From Deltaproteobacteria bacterium (GTDB taxonomy: Bacteria; Desulfobacterota; Binatia; Binatales; Binataceae), in the NCBI GenBank assembly GCA_021799555.1, contig JAJZAG010000177.1, forward strand, positions 1 to 7,917: a stretch of 7,917 nt of DNA, given 5' to 3'. The position numbers were made by a program, and so were the translations under genes. Of this stretch, positions 1 through 5,919 are shown in pieces (within the stretch, counting starts at the first letter, position 1; every line of letters begins with the position of its first letter). The notes under the pieces were generated by a model. The model was not told the DNA's origin. It saw only the letters and a list, made by a program, of their open reading frames with translations, and searched no databases.

Positions 1-215
1 CATAGCGCGTTGCTGCCGGCAAATCGGCACCGTCCAATGCCCGCGCGGTCGTTGACAAAAAGAGCAGTGCCCTCATCCCAAAGAAGCTCGGCGGCATCGC
101 GGCCAGCAGCATGTTGGCCTGGCAACTGCCACTAATACTGCCATCGATTGTATGAGCCAGACAAAGCGGGCTCCCAGCTTGCTTCGCTAAATGGCTGATG
201 CAAATGGGAAATTGA
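1..215. other. Unassigned stretch downstream of tRNA-fMet
   Basis: No gene is supported here. Short open frames exist on both strands. One minus-strand frame from an ATG at 112-110 stays open to the left edge (about 37 codons, reads like a hydrophobic N-terminus), with only a weak AGG upstream. A plus-strand frame opens after a TAG at 3-5 and ends with a TGA at 150-152, with no good start. Neither translation is recognisable. A stem-loop at 164-184 (9-bp stem with two G-U pairs when read as plus-strand RNA) has no following T run. The stretch lies at the 3' side of a tRNA gene, a common integration site, but no integrase or repeated tRNA end is visible. Confidence 0.5.
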
Positions 216-292
216 TGGTTGCGGGGGAAGGATTTGAACCTTCGACCTCCGGGTTATGAGCCCGGCGAGCTACCAGACTGCTCCACCCCGCC
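216..292 (-). tRNA. Initiator tRNA-Met (fMet), anticodon CAT
   Basis: The minus strand folds as a complete 77-nt tRNA with encoded CCA (216-218). The anticodon CAT is at 258-256 in the loop 260-254. Initiator marks are present: three consecutive G-C pairs at the base of the anticodon stem, an A11-U24 pair in the D stem, and a mismatch at the end of the acceptor stem. The rest of the acceptor stem pairs perfectly, and the T arm (5-bp stem, loop TTCAAAT) is intact. The mismatch is G1-A72, whereas E. coli has C1-A72; either leaves the terminal pair open for formyltransferase recognition. It brings formyl-Met to the ribosomal P site at translation start. Its nearest upstream gene on the same strand is a 59-codon ORF ending about 100 bases away. 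Confidence 0.96.
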
Positions 293-297
293 CGCGC

Positions 298-327
298 ATT
301 GTATTGGGCTTGCGCGGAGCGGGTCAA
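298..327 (-). promoter_or_regulatory. Sigma70-type promoter of the initiator tRNA
   Basis: On the minus strand there is a -35 TTGACC (327-322) and a -10 TACAAT (303-298), each 5 of 6 matches to consensus, with an 18-base spacer. This is the best promoter match in the window's GC-rich background. Only five bases (297-293) separate the -10 from the first base of the mature tRNA, so transcription would begin at or within a base or two of the tRNA 5' end. Confidence 0.6.
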
Positions 328-395
328 CTCAGCGGGAAAATTTAGCCGCGCGATCAAGTGGACTAGGGGCTCCGAGCCAATCGCGCGCCTCGCGC

Positions 396-575
396 TCAAC
401 CCGCGAGAATGCGGATATTGCAGTGGCGATGAATTTTCCCGAACTCGATAATTTCCTTCTCGGCCGGTGACGCGTCCGGCTTCGAGTCAGTCAGCATCAG
501 TTGCTTCGCAACCGCGCTGTCGATTCCGTCCGCTTCGATATCGAGGTTGTGATCGTCACAGATAATAAAAGCCAT
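396..575 (-). CDS. Small orphan protein, 59 aa, unknown function
   Basis: I do not recognise this protein. The start at 575-573 is chosen because a near-perfect ribosome binding site, AAGGAG, lies at 590-585, nine bases upstream; the frame could extend upstream to a TTG at 740 but that extension is Arg-rich and lacks such a site. The product is small and acidic (11 Asp/Glu against 6 Lys/Arg), begins with a hydrophobic strand (MAFIIC), has an Asp/Glu-rich first third (DDHNLDIEADGID), and ends with a His/Cys group HRHC (residues 49-52) and a short hydrophobic tail. There is no signal peptide or membrane segment, so it is probably cytoplasmic. It lies between the zinc-ribbon-like gene, 179 bases upstream, and tRNA-fMet downstream. 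Expression is supported by the start site only; homology is untested. Confidence 0.6.
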   Translation of the reverse strand: MAFIICDDHNLDIEADGIDSAVAKQLMLTDSKPDASPAEKEIIEFGKIHRHCNIRILAG

Positions 576-584
576 CAGGGAAAA

Positions 585-590
585 CTCCTT
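585..590 (-). promoter_or_regulatory. Ribosome binding site AAGGAG deciding the start at 575
   Basis: AAGGAG reads on the minus strand with a nine-base gap to ATG at 575-573. It is the strongest Shine-Dalgarno match in the left third of the window and sets the start of the 59-residue protein over the longer frame reaching 740. Confidence 0.65.
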
Positions 591-754
591 CAAACGCATG
601 AGCCTACCCGACCGCTCCAGGCGAGTCATTATCGCCGCAAACGCAGTGGACCGTTGCGCTCCCTTGCGGACCCGATAATCTCCGGAGCTGATTGCGCCGC
701 AGCGGAAATGGACGCGATCCGCAAGTCGTCCGCGCTGCAATTCGGCGCGCTACG

Positions 755-958
755 CTATTGCGGGCGGGGCGAGTAGATACCGGCGAAGCCGGGCGGCCGC
801 CATCCGTGGTTGGCGCATCCGACGCACACCACGAATTGTTTGCGGCGGCCGTCCTCGAGGCCCGTCAGCGCGACCGCGCTTTCGGTTGAAACTTTTTTGC
901 CGCAGGCCGAGCACGTCGCGACCAGCGCCTTGTTCTCCTTGGCCTTCTCACTCGGCAT
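755..958 (-). CDS. Small zinc-ribbon-like protein, 67 aa
   Basis: The product has two CxxC pairs, Cys16/Cys19 (CSACGK) and Cys45/Cys48 (CVGC), 25 residues apart, the arrangement of a treble-clef or zinc-ribbon metal site. A Lys-rich N-terminus precedes the first pair, and a Trp/Pro/Gly-rich tail (GWRPPGF, residues 52-58) follows the second. There is no signal peptide or membrane segment. The ATG at 958-956 has GAGG seven bases upstream. It lies 33 bases after the stop of the amidohydrolase gene on the same strand, so the two are probably co-transcribed. Zinc binding is inferred from cysteine spacing; such a small protein could bind nucleic acid, a protein partner, or act in metal sensing. I cannot name a family. 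Confidence 0.75.
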   Translation of the reverse strand: MPSEKAKENKALVATCSACGKKVSTESAVALTGLEDGRRKQFVVCVGCANHGWRPPGFAGIYSPRPQ

Positions 959-991
959 TGGCGGACCTCGAAGCTGGAAGTTTTCCGGCGC

Positions 992-2122
992 TCACTCGGG
1001 GAAAACTGCCCGCGCGTTGCCGCCGAGCAGCTTGTGGCGCCGCTCCGGACTCAGCGCCGCGACGCTCTCTCGGATCAGCCGCGCCGCCTCAAGGGTCGAG
1101 TCGATATGCGGATAGTCGGATCCCCACAGCACCCGATCTTCGCCGAGCAAATCCATCGTCGCACCGATCGTGCGCTCCTCAGGCTCCGCGACCACCCAGA
1201 TGTTGCGCCGGAAGTAATCTGACGGCTTCAGCTTGGTCGGAAACGTCCATCCAAGATGCTCGTACTTCTCGTCCATCCGGTCCATGATATACGGAGCCCA
1301 CCCGCAGCCGGCTTCGACGCACAGCACTTTGAGCCGCGGATAGCGGTCAAACAGCGCGTCGGCAACCATCGTCATCGCGGCGGGCACCACCTGAGCAAAT
1401 CCGCCCAGCGCAAAGCCGTACACGGCGCGAAATTCGCCGGGCTGATAGAATTGGCCGATTATTCCCGGGGCGCGGTTGAAACGCACGATCACGTGCAGGC
1501 ACACTGGAATTCCGGCCGCTTCGCACTCACTCCATATCGGATCGAAATCCGGATGCGAAAAACGCCGTCCGCCAATTGTCTCCGGCGCAAGAAAGATTCC
1601 TTTGAATCCCAGCTTTAAGCATCGCCTGAGCTCCGCAAGCGCGGACACCGGCTCCTGAAGCGCGATGTGCGCGATCGGGATCACGCGCCCCGGCGCTCCG
1701 GATGCAAAATCCTTCAGCCAGTTGTTGTAGGCTCGCGTATATGCCGCCGCGAGCGCGTCATCTGGCGTATCCCACAGGATTCCGACGGTGGGAAACAATA
1801 CTCCCGCGCTGACGCCCCATTCGTCGAGCATCCGGATCCGCTCGGCCGGCAAGTATGACGCGGGCGGGCATCCGTCGAGATATTTCTTCTCCCCCGGCAC
1901 GAACAGCGACTGGCGCGGCAGATTCGCCCCGCCCAGTCCCGCGAGCATCCCCTTGAGCAGCGGCTGATTATCGATCATCAGGATTTCGAGCCCATCGGTC
2001 GGATCGGTCTCAATCCGGATCGCGCGGTCGCGGAAGCGTGGCTCGATATAATTCTGCCAAAGATCGGGCGGCTCCATCACGTGCGAGTCGCAATCGACGA
2101 CGTATTCCCGGCTGGTTTCCAT
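992..2122 (-). CDS. Amidohydrolase family (Amidohydro_2) metal-dependent TIM-barrel hydrolase
   Basis: This 376-residue protein belongs to the Amidohydro_2 family (related to ACMSD and gamma-resorcylate decarboxylase), enzymes that hydrolyse or decarboxylate ring or carboxylate substrates at a divalent metal. Visible landmarks are the N-terminal metal motif DCDSH (Asp12, His14) followed by MEP; a central His210 in CLHV; VEAG near 269-272; and the C-terminal WGSDYPH (residues 333-339) carrying the expected catalytic Asp336. The protein ends with the usual NARAVF segment, and its length fits the family. No signal peptide, so it is cytoplasmic. The ATG at 2122-2120 has only a weak upstream AGG. 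The small four-cysteine gene follows 33 bases downstream. The substrate cannot be read from sequence; environmental bacteria carry many paralogues. Confidence 0.92.
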   Translation of the reverse strand: METSREYVVDCDSHVMEPPDLWQNYIEPRFRDRAIRIETDPTDGLEILMIDNQPLLKGMLAGLGGANLPRQSLFVPGEKKYLDGCPPASYLPAERIRMLDEWGVSAGVLFPTVGILWDTPDDALAAAYTRAYNNWLKDFASGAPGRVIPIAHIALQEPVSALAELRRCLKLGFKGIFLAPETIGGRRFSHPDFDPIWSECEAAGIPVCLHVIVRFNRAPGIIGQFYQPGEFRAVYGFALGGFAQVVPAAMTMVADALFDRYPRLKVLCVEAGCGWAPYIMDRMDEKYEHLGWTFPTKLKPSDYFRRNIWVVAEPEERTIGATMDLLGEDRVLWGSDYPHIDSTLEAARLIRESVAALSPERRHKLLGGNARAVFPE

Positions 2123-2236
2123 AGCTCTTAACCTAACACACGGTAGGACGACGGGTGAACAGTTATCTCTCGGAAGACCTTTGTGTATCTGGTTGCAGTT
2201 TCGAAAGGGCTCGATTTCTCACCACGGCGCGCCGCG

Positions 2237-2250
2237 TGCCGCATGCGGCA
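2237..2250. repeat. 14-bp perfect palindrome in the gap upstream of the amidohydrolase gene
   Basis: TGCCGCATGCGGCA is a perfect inverted repeat with no spacer, located 115 bases upstream of the amidohydrolase start and 72 bases past the DUF4236 stop. It could be a dimer binding site or part of a weak terminator. A second short hairpin (arms 2262-2266 and 2271-2275, four-base loop) lies beside it. Neither is followed by a T run on either strand. I see no convincing promoter in the 199-base gap 2123-2321, and no gene. Confidence 0.35.
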
Positions 2251-2321
2251 GGGCTAACGTCGCGAGGAATCTCGCCCTCGGCGCCTGCACAATGCTCCGG
2301 TCGAGTTATGCGAAAGTCAAC

Positions 2322-2660
2322 TCAGGGGCCGAGCGCCTGCCCGATCGCGATTCCAATCACCAGAACGACACCGATAATTATCGCGGCGGCGATAAGCGTG
2401 CCGCATCCGTGCGCCGCCGCCTGCTGCTGGTCGCTGAGCGGATTCTCGACGTGCGCCGTATGAACGCCGCTGTGATAGCCGTTTTGCGAGGTGTAGTAGA
2501 TTCCGGTGCCCGGTATTCCAACGGTCTTGCGAATTCCTCGCGAGCCGATCGTCATGTGCGCCCCGCGCATCCCAAGGGTCAGACTCGGCCCGGATTTCGA
2601 CACGTTGACCGAGAGCCCGGGAAAAATTCGCATCCGCCGGTAGAACCTGAAATTTCCCAT
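2322..2660 (-). CDS. DUF4236 domain membrane protein, 112 aa
   Basis: Residues 3-56 match the DUF4236 pattern as I know it: an aromatic/Arg-rich start, then VNVSKSGPSLTLG, a Gly-rich repeat with MTIGSRGIRKT, and the closing VGIPGTGIYY. The family has no established function. After a short His/Gln-rich linker (about 57-84), residues 87-109 form one strongly hydrophobic helix (GTLIAAAIIIGVVLVIG), so the protein is probably anchored in the membrane by its C-terminus with the DUF domain on one face. The ATG at 2660-2658 is preceded by a run of G bases (AGGGGGG) at close spacing. It begins 39 bases after tadA ends on the same strand, so it is likely the second gene of a tadA transcript. Confidence 0.85.
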   Translation of the reverse strand: MGNFRFYRRMRIFPGLSVNVSKSGPSLTLGMRGAHMTIGSRGIRKTVGIPGTGIYYTSQNGYHSGVHTAHVENPLSDQQQAAAHGCGTLIAAAIIIGVVLVIGIAIGQALGP

Positions 2661-2699
2661 CTACCCCCCTTTCCTCTCGGCGCGCGCCGCGTTCACCTG

Positions 2700-3179
2700 T
2701 CAGCGCCGGAGGCGGAAGAATTCGCGCAGTATCTCCGCGCATTCGTCTTCCATCACACCGCCGTGTACTTCGAGCCGATGATTGAGCCGGCCGTCGCGGC
2801 CAATATCGTACACCGAGCCGAGCGCGCCGGCCTTCCCGTCGCGGGTGCCATACACGATTTTCGAGATCCGCGCCGCGATCATCGCGCCGACGCACATCAC
2901 GCAAGGTTCAAGCGTGACGTAAAGAGATATTTCCGTCAGCCGGTACGCGCCAAGCGCGCGCGCGGCCTCGCGCACCACGATAATCTCGGCGTGCGCGGTC
3001 GGATCAACCTCCGAAATCGGGCGGTTATGGCCCGACGCCACAATCACCCCCGCGCGAACCGCGATCGCACCGACCGGAACCTCCCCCGCCGCCGCCGCGG
3101 CGCGCGCTTGCTCGATCGCTATCCCCATCAGCGCTCGATCCTCGGCGCTACCTTGCATGACCGTGTCGGCGACGCTCAT
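2700..3179 (-). CDS. tadA: tRNA-specific adenosine deaminase TadA
   Basis: TadA converts adenosine 34 of tRNA-Arg(ACG) to inosine, letting one tRNA read several Arg codons; it acts in the cytoplasm as a homodimer and is usually essential. The zinc deaminase core is intact: HAE (His63, with Glu65 as proton shuttle) and PCVMC (Cys93 and Cys96). Family landmarks also seen are GEVPVGA (32-38), the GHN motif (50-52), DPTAHAE (59-65), and the RDGKAG/LNH segments near 113-134. The length of 159 is normal. The start at 3179 has no strong ribosome binding site; later in-frame ATGs at codons 8 and 18 are possible starts, and either would leave the catalytic core intact. It is transcribed away from the plus-strand cluster and is followed by the DUF4236 gene. 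Confidence 0.95.
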   Translation of the reverse strand: MSVADTVMQGSAEDRALMGIAIEQARAAAAAGEVPVGAIAVRAGVIVASGHNRPISEVDPTAHAEIIVVREAARALGAYRLTEISLYVTLEPCVMCVGAMIAARISKIVYGTRDGKAGALGSVYDIGRDGRLNHRLEVHGGVMEDECAEILREFFRLRR

Positions 3180-3209
3180 TCACTTAACCGATTTAAGGTT
3201 CAACCCCAA

Positions 3210-3218
3210 CTTATAGCA
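3210..3218 (-). promoter_or_regulatory. Extended -10 promoter for tadA
   Basis: The minus strand reads TGC TATAAG (3218-3210), a -10 with 5 of 6 matches preceded by the TGn extension. No good -35 lies 16-18 bases upstream, which extended -10 promoters can tolerate. The leader to the 3179 start would be about 25 bases. It contains a small dyad, CTTAA/TTAAG, at 3183-3197. Confidence 0.45.
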
Positions 3219-3220
3219 GA

Positions 3221-3249
3221 TTGACATTGAGCCTCCGCGCAACCAAGAT
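3221..3249 (+). promoter_or_regulatory. Promoter for the plus-strand cluster
   Basis: A perfect -35 TTGACA (3221-3226) is followed after 17 bases by a weak -10 CAAGAT (3244-3249, 3 of 6 matches). The leader would be short, with the ribosome binding site GAGAGGAG (3255-3262) almost at the expected transcription start. The -35 lies two bases from the divergent tadA extended -10, so the two promoters could compete or be controlled together. Confidence 0.4.
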
Positions 3250-3269
3250 CACGCGAGAGGAGCGGATAC

Positions 3270-3779
3270 ATGAAAAAGCACATTGGAATTGCCGCACTCG
3301 CCGCAGTTGTGTTCGCCTCCAGCGCGCTCGCTGCCGTCACTGTCAAGAATAATTCCGAAGGCGCGCGCGAGGCTGCGCTCACTCACAAAATGTTCGACCA
3401 TCCGCTCACCAACGTCGTTCCGGTCAAAGACGTTCGTGTGGTTATCAGCACGGATCAAATCATGCACTCGTGCTGCATGCCGCCGAGCCTCGTCGTCGCG
3501 GGCGACGTAGTCAATATCGACTCCCATCCGATCAACTACGTCAAGCTCATCTTCAGCTTCGAAGATAAACGCGGCAAAGTCGTCCACGCGGAAACCATCT
3601 ACAACTCGCAAGCGGTAAGCATGGGCGAAGACGCCGAGGTGAGCCGGATGCTGAACGAGAAGCCGCACTTCGATCCGCTTAAGCCGGGCGCCAAAGATAC
3701 TTTTTCGTTTTCGATCCCGATGCCGCTGCTGCCGCGATTCAGCAAGGTTGAGCTATTCCCCGAGGTCGTCTCCGAGTAG
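3270..3779 (+). CDS. Secreted protein of unknown function with a Cys-Cys motif, 169 aa
   Basis: I do not recognise a family. The N-terminus is a clear Sec signal peptide: MKKH, a hydrophobic stretch (residues 5-20), and a likely cleavage after ALA (19-21). The mature part of about 148 residues looks like a beta-rich domain, with strands near 53-60 (KDVRVVIS), 74-83 and 89-98. The striking feature is MHSCCMPP (65-72), which puts Met, His, two Cys and Met within six residues: a possible copper or other soft-metal site, or a redox pair. The tail is Pro-rich with SIPMPLLP (148-155). The start is firm: GAGAGGAG lies 7 bases upstream of the ATG. It heads a cluster of four plus-strand genes; the next gene starts 55 bases downstream. 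Periplasmic location is predicted; function is not. Confidence 0.85.
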   Translation: MKKHIGIAALAAVVFASSALAAVTVKNNSEGAREAALTHKMFDHPLTNVVPVKDVRVVISTDQIMHSCCMPPSLVVAGDVVNIDSHPINYVKLIFSFEDKRGKVVHAETIYNSQAVSMGEDAEVSRMLNEKPHFDPLKPGAKDTFSFSIPMPLLPRFSKVELFPEVVSE

Positions 3780-3834
3780 CTCGCGGCCCGCGGAACCACT
3801 GGCGCGCGAATCGCGGCGATGGGATCATCTTCAT

Positions 3835-4161
3835 ATGGCGGCATTGCGTGAGATCTTCCCGCTCGAGCTCAGAGAGCGCCTTCGACGCGGCGATTCGGTC
3901 TGCATCCTCGACGTGCGCGAGCGCGCCGAGATCGAAATCGCGGCTCTTCCCGGCGTTACCCATATTCCGATGAATGACATACCCGAGCGGATCGGCGAGC
4001 TCGACCCGACGCGCGAGACGATCGTCGTTTGCCATCATGGGATACGCAGCGCGCAGGTCGCGATATATCTTGCGCGCAGCGGTTTCGAGCAGGTGGTGAA
4101 TCTTGCCGGCGGGATCAATGCCTGGTCGCTCGAGGCCGATCCGACGGTCCCGCGCTATTGA
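3835..4161 (+). CDS. Single-domain rhodanese (sulfurtransferase)
   Basis: Rhodanese domains move sulfur through a persulfide on an active-site cysteine. This 108-residue protein is one complete domain of GlpE-like size: SVCILDVRE at 21-29 (CDC25/rhodanese first signature), IPMNDIPERI (44-53), the active-site loop VVCHHGIRS with Cys66, and the C-terminal NLAGGINAW (89-97). All signature elements are present, so it should be active and cytoplasmic. The frame can be extended upstream to 3748, but that part overlaps the preceding gene and adds a Ser/Arg-rich tail, so I chose the ATG at 3835; its ribosome binding site is weak. The nitrilase gene follows after 60 bases, suggesting co-transcription. 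The sulfur acceptor is unknown. Confidence 0.9.
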   Translation: MAALREIFPLELRERLRRGDSVCILDVRERAEIEIAALPGVTHIPMNDIPERIGELDPTRETIVVCHHGIRSAQVAIYLARSGFEQVVNLAGGINAWSLEADPTVPRY

Positions 4162-4221
4162 TGGCGCTCTACTAACCGGCGCCGAAAAGGGCAATAATCC
4201 GCCCATGAATGGAAGTCACGC

Positions 4222-5040
4222 ATGACTTTCCTCGCAGCCGCAATCCAGATGGCGGCGGCTTCCGACAAGGCCGCAAATCTTGAGCGGGCCGAACGCCTTC
4301 TCCGGCTTGCCGCTGCGCGCGGCGCGAACCTCGCCGCGTTGCCCGAGATGTTCAACTGGCGCGGCAAGCGCTCCGAGGAAGCTGCCGCCGCCGAGCCGCT
4401 CTCGGGCGAGTCTATTTCGCGGATGTCGCGCGTCGCGCGCGAGCTACAGATCCATCTGGTCGCCGGATCGATCGCCGAGCGCGCACCCGGCCAGCCGCGC
4501 AACTACAATACCTCCGTGCTAATCGGCCCGAACGGCTCGATCCTCGCCGCGTATCGCAAGATTCATCTTTTCGATATCGACTTACCGGGCCGCGTGACCG
4601 CGCATGAATCCGACGTAAAGATCCCTGGGACGGAAATCGTCAACGTGCCGACCGCCCTTGGTATGATTGGACTGACCATCTGCTACGACCTGCGTTTTCC
4701 GGAACTGTTTCGGCGGCTGGTCTTCAGCGGCACGCAAATCATAACGTTGCCGAGCGCGTTCACCTTTCCCACCGGCGAGGCGCATTGGGAGACTTTGATT
4801 CGCGCGCGCGCGATCGAAAACCAGGTTTACATGCTCGCCCCTGCGCAGTTCGGACCGAATCCGCACGGCTTCAACGACTATGGTAATTCGATGATCGTCG
4901 ATCCGTGGGGGCGCGTGCTGGCGCGCGCCGCCGATCAGGAAGGCGTCGTGATTGCGCCGATCGATCTCGACTATCAGGAACGCGTGCGGCGCGAGTTGCC
5001 TGCGCTCTCGCACGCGCGTCTGCGATCGGAGAAGGTTTGA
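4222..5040 (+). CDS. Carbon-nitrogen hydrolase, Nit1/Nit2-like amidase
   Basis: The protein (272 aa) is a complete nitrilase-superfamily member. The Glu-Lys-Cys triad is visible: Glu42 in LPEMF, Lys113 in YRKIHLF, and Cys154 in ICYDLRFPEL. AFTFPTGEAHWE (179-190) and IRARAIENQ (193-201) are typical of the Nit branch, whose members include deaminated-glutathione amidase and omega-amidases acting on the amide of small dicarboxylate amides. True nitrile hydrolysis is unlikely in this branch. The start has GGAAG (4211-4215) six bases upstream. There is no signal peptide, so it is cytoplasmic. It follows the rhodanese gene and precedes the secreted Met/His-rich gene by 36 bases. A role in repair of deaminated glutathione would fit a thiol-related cluster but is inference. 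Confidence 0.92.
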   Translation: MTFLAAAIQMAAASDKAANLERAERLLRLAAARGANLAALPEMFNWRGKRSEEAAAAEPLSGESISRMSRVARELQIHLVAGSIAERAPGQPRNYNTSVLIGPNGSILAAYRKIHLFDIDLPGRVTAHESDVKIPGTEIVNVPTALGMIGLTICYDLRFPELFRRLVFSGTQIITLPSAFTFPTGEAHWETLIRARAIENQVYMLAPAQFGPNPHGFNDYGNSMIVDPWGRVLARAADQEGVVIAPIDLDYQERVRRELPALSHARLRSEKV

Positions 5041-5076
5041 AAACTTCGCGCCGGCGAAGCGAGCGGGAGAATCGTC

Positions 5077-5919
5077 ATGATGAAACTTCGCGTACTGCTT
5101 GCAGCCGCCGCGATGGCCGCCACAGCCGCCGTGCCGGTTCTCGCTCATGACATGGGCACAATGGATTCGATGCCAGGCATGGCGCAAGGAACTACGGCGG
5201 CGGGCAACGGGATGGGCGCACAGATGCACATGGATGCGCACATGCGAATGACGGAACTGCGTCCGGCGACACCGGCCGATATCGACCGCGCAAACGATCT
5301 GCTCTCCGCGCTGCGCCGCGCGCTCAAGCCCTATCACAACTATCGCGTCGCACTCGCGCAGGGCTTCCGCATCTTTATGCCGACGGTGCCGCAGGACGTT
5401 TACCACTTCACCAACTACGCGTGGTCGGGCGACGAATATCAGGGACGTTTCAATGCCGCGCATCCTGGCTCGCTCCTTTATGTCAAACGGCCCAACGGCG
5501 ATTATTCCCTGGTCGGTGCGATGTACAGCGCGCCGCCCGACTTTACGCCTGAGCAGCTCAACGAGCTGGTGCCGTTGGGAATCGCGCGATGGCACGAGCA
5601 TATTGACATCTGCCTTCCTGCGAACATCACGCTCGACGATCTCCTGCGGGGCAACGTCGGCCAGGACCAGACGAATCTTCCGGGCATGATTCCGATCGCG
5701 GCCAATCCCGATGCGCTGAAGCTTGACAGCACGTACGGCGTATTCGCGAACGGGCAATTTGGATTTACCGGAAAAATCCATGACGCGGCCGCTTGCCGCA
5801 CGGCGGGGGGACATTTCATCCCGCTCGCGTTTGGGTGGATGGTTCACGTCTATCCTTTCGCGGGCGACGATTTGAAAGTCGCGTTCGGAACCACTATTCC
5901 TCAACCAGCCGCGCAATAG
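5077..5919 (+). CDS. Secreted Met/His-rich protein of unknown function, 280 aa
   Basis: The N-terminus is a Sec signal peptide with likely cleavage after VLA (21-23). Mature residues 24-58 are a low-complexity segment with nine Met and three His (HDMGTMDSMPGM at 24-35 and MHMDAHMRM at 50-58), like Met-rich copper-binding regions of periplasmic proteins. A folded domain follows (about 60-276) with TNYAW, GSLLYVKRPNGDYSLVGAMY (131-150), a WHEHIDIC motif (172-178) giving His173, Glu174, His175 and Cys178, and CRTAGGHF to GWMVHVYPF (240-261) with further His and Cys. These could form one metal site. I recall similar uncharacterised proteins in environmental bacteria but cannot name a family. Adjacent ATGs at 5077 and 5080 share the ribosome binding site GGGAGA (5065-5070). 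It ends the plus-strand cluster. Confidence 0.85.
   Translation: MMKLRVLLAAAAMAATAAVPVLAHDMGTMDSMPGMAQGTTAAGNGMGAQMHMDAHMRMTELRPATPADIDRANDLLSALRRALKPYHNYRVALAQGFRIFMPTVPQDVYHFTNYAWSGDEYQGRFNAAHPGSLLYVKRPNGDYSLVGAMYSAPPDFTPEQLNELVPLGIARWHEHIDICLPANITLDDLLRGNVGQDQTNLPGMIPIAANPDALKLDSTYGVFANGQFGFTGKIHDAAACRTAGGHFIPLAFGWMVHVYPFAGDDLKVAFGTTIPQPAAQ

Noticed and set aside
164..184. Stem-loop near the left edge as a terminator for tRNA-fMet
   Set aside because: In the tRNA's own strand the stem has two A-C mismatches and no following U run; it pairs better in plus-strand RNA, where no gene precedes it.
1..292. tRNA-fMet 3' end as an island attachment site
   Set aside because: No integrase and no second copy of the tRNA 3' segment in the window; only the position is suggestive.
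628..633. GATAAT on the minus strand as -10 for the 59-aa gene
   Set aside because: No matching -35 at usual spacing; too weak to call alone.
2292..2320. TTGACT at 2320-2315 as a -35 for the amidohydrolase gene
   Set aside because: No acceptable -10 at 15-19 bases spacing.
2181..3224. 347-codon plus-strand open frame opposite tadA and the DUF4236 gene
   Set aside because: Translation is Arg/His-rich without motifs, and both strands cannot code; the minus strand has intact TadA and DUF4236 proteins. The open frame follows from GC-biased codons.
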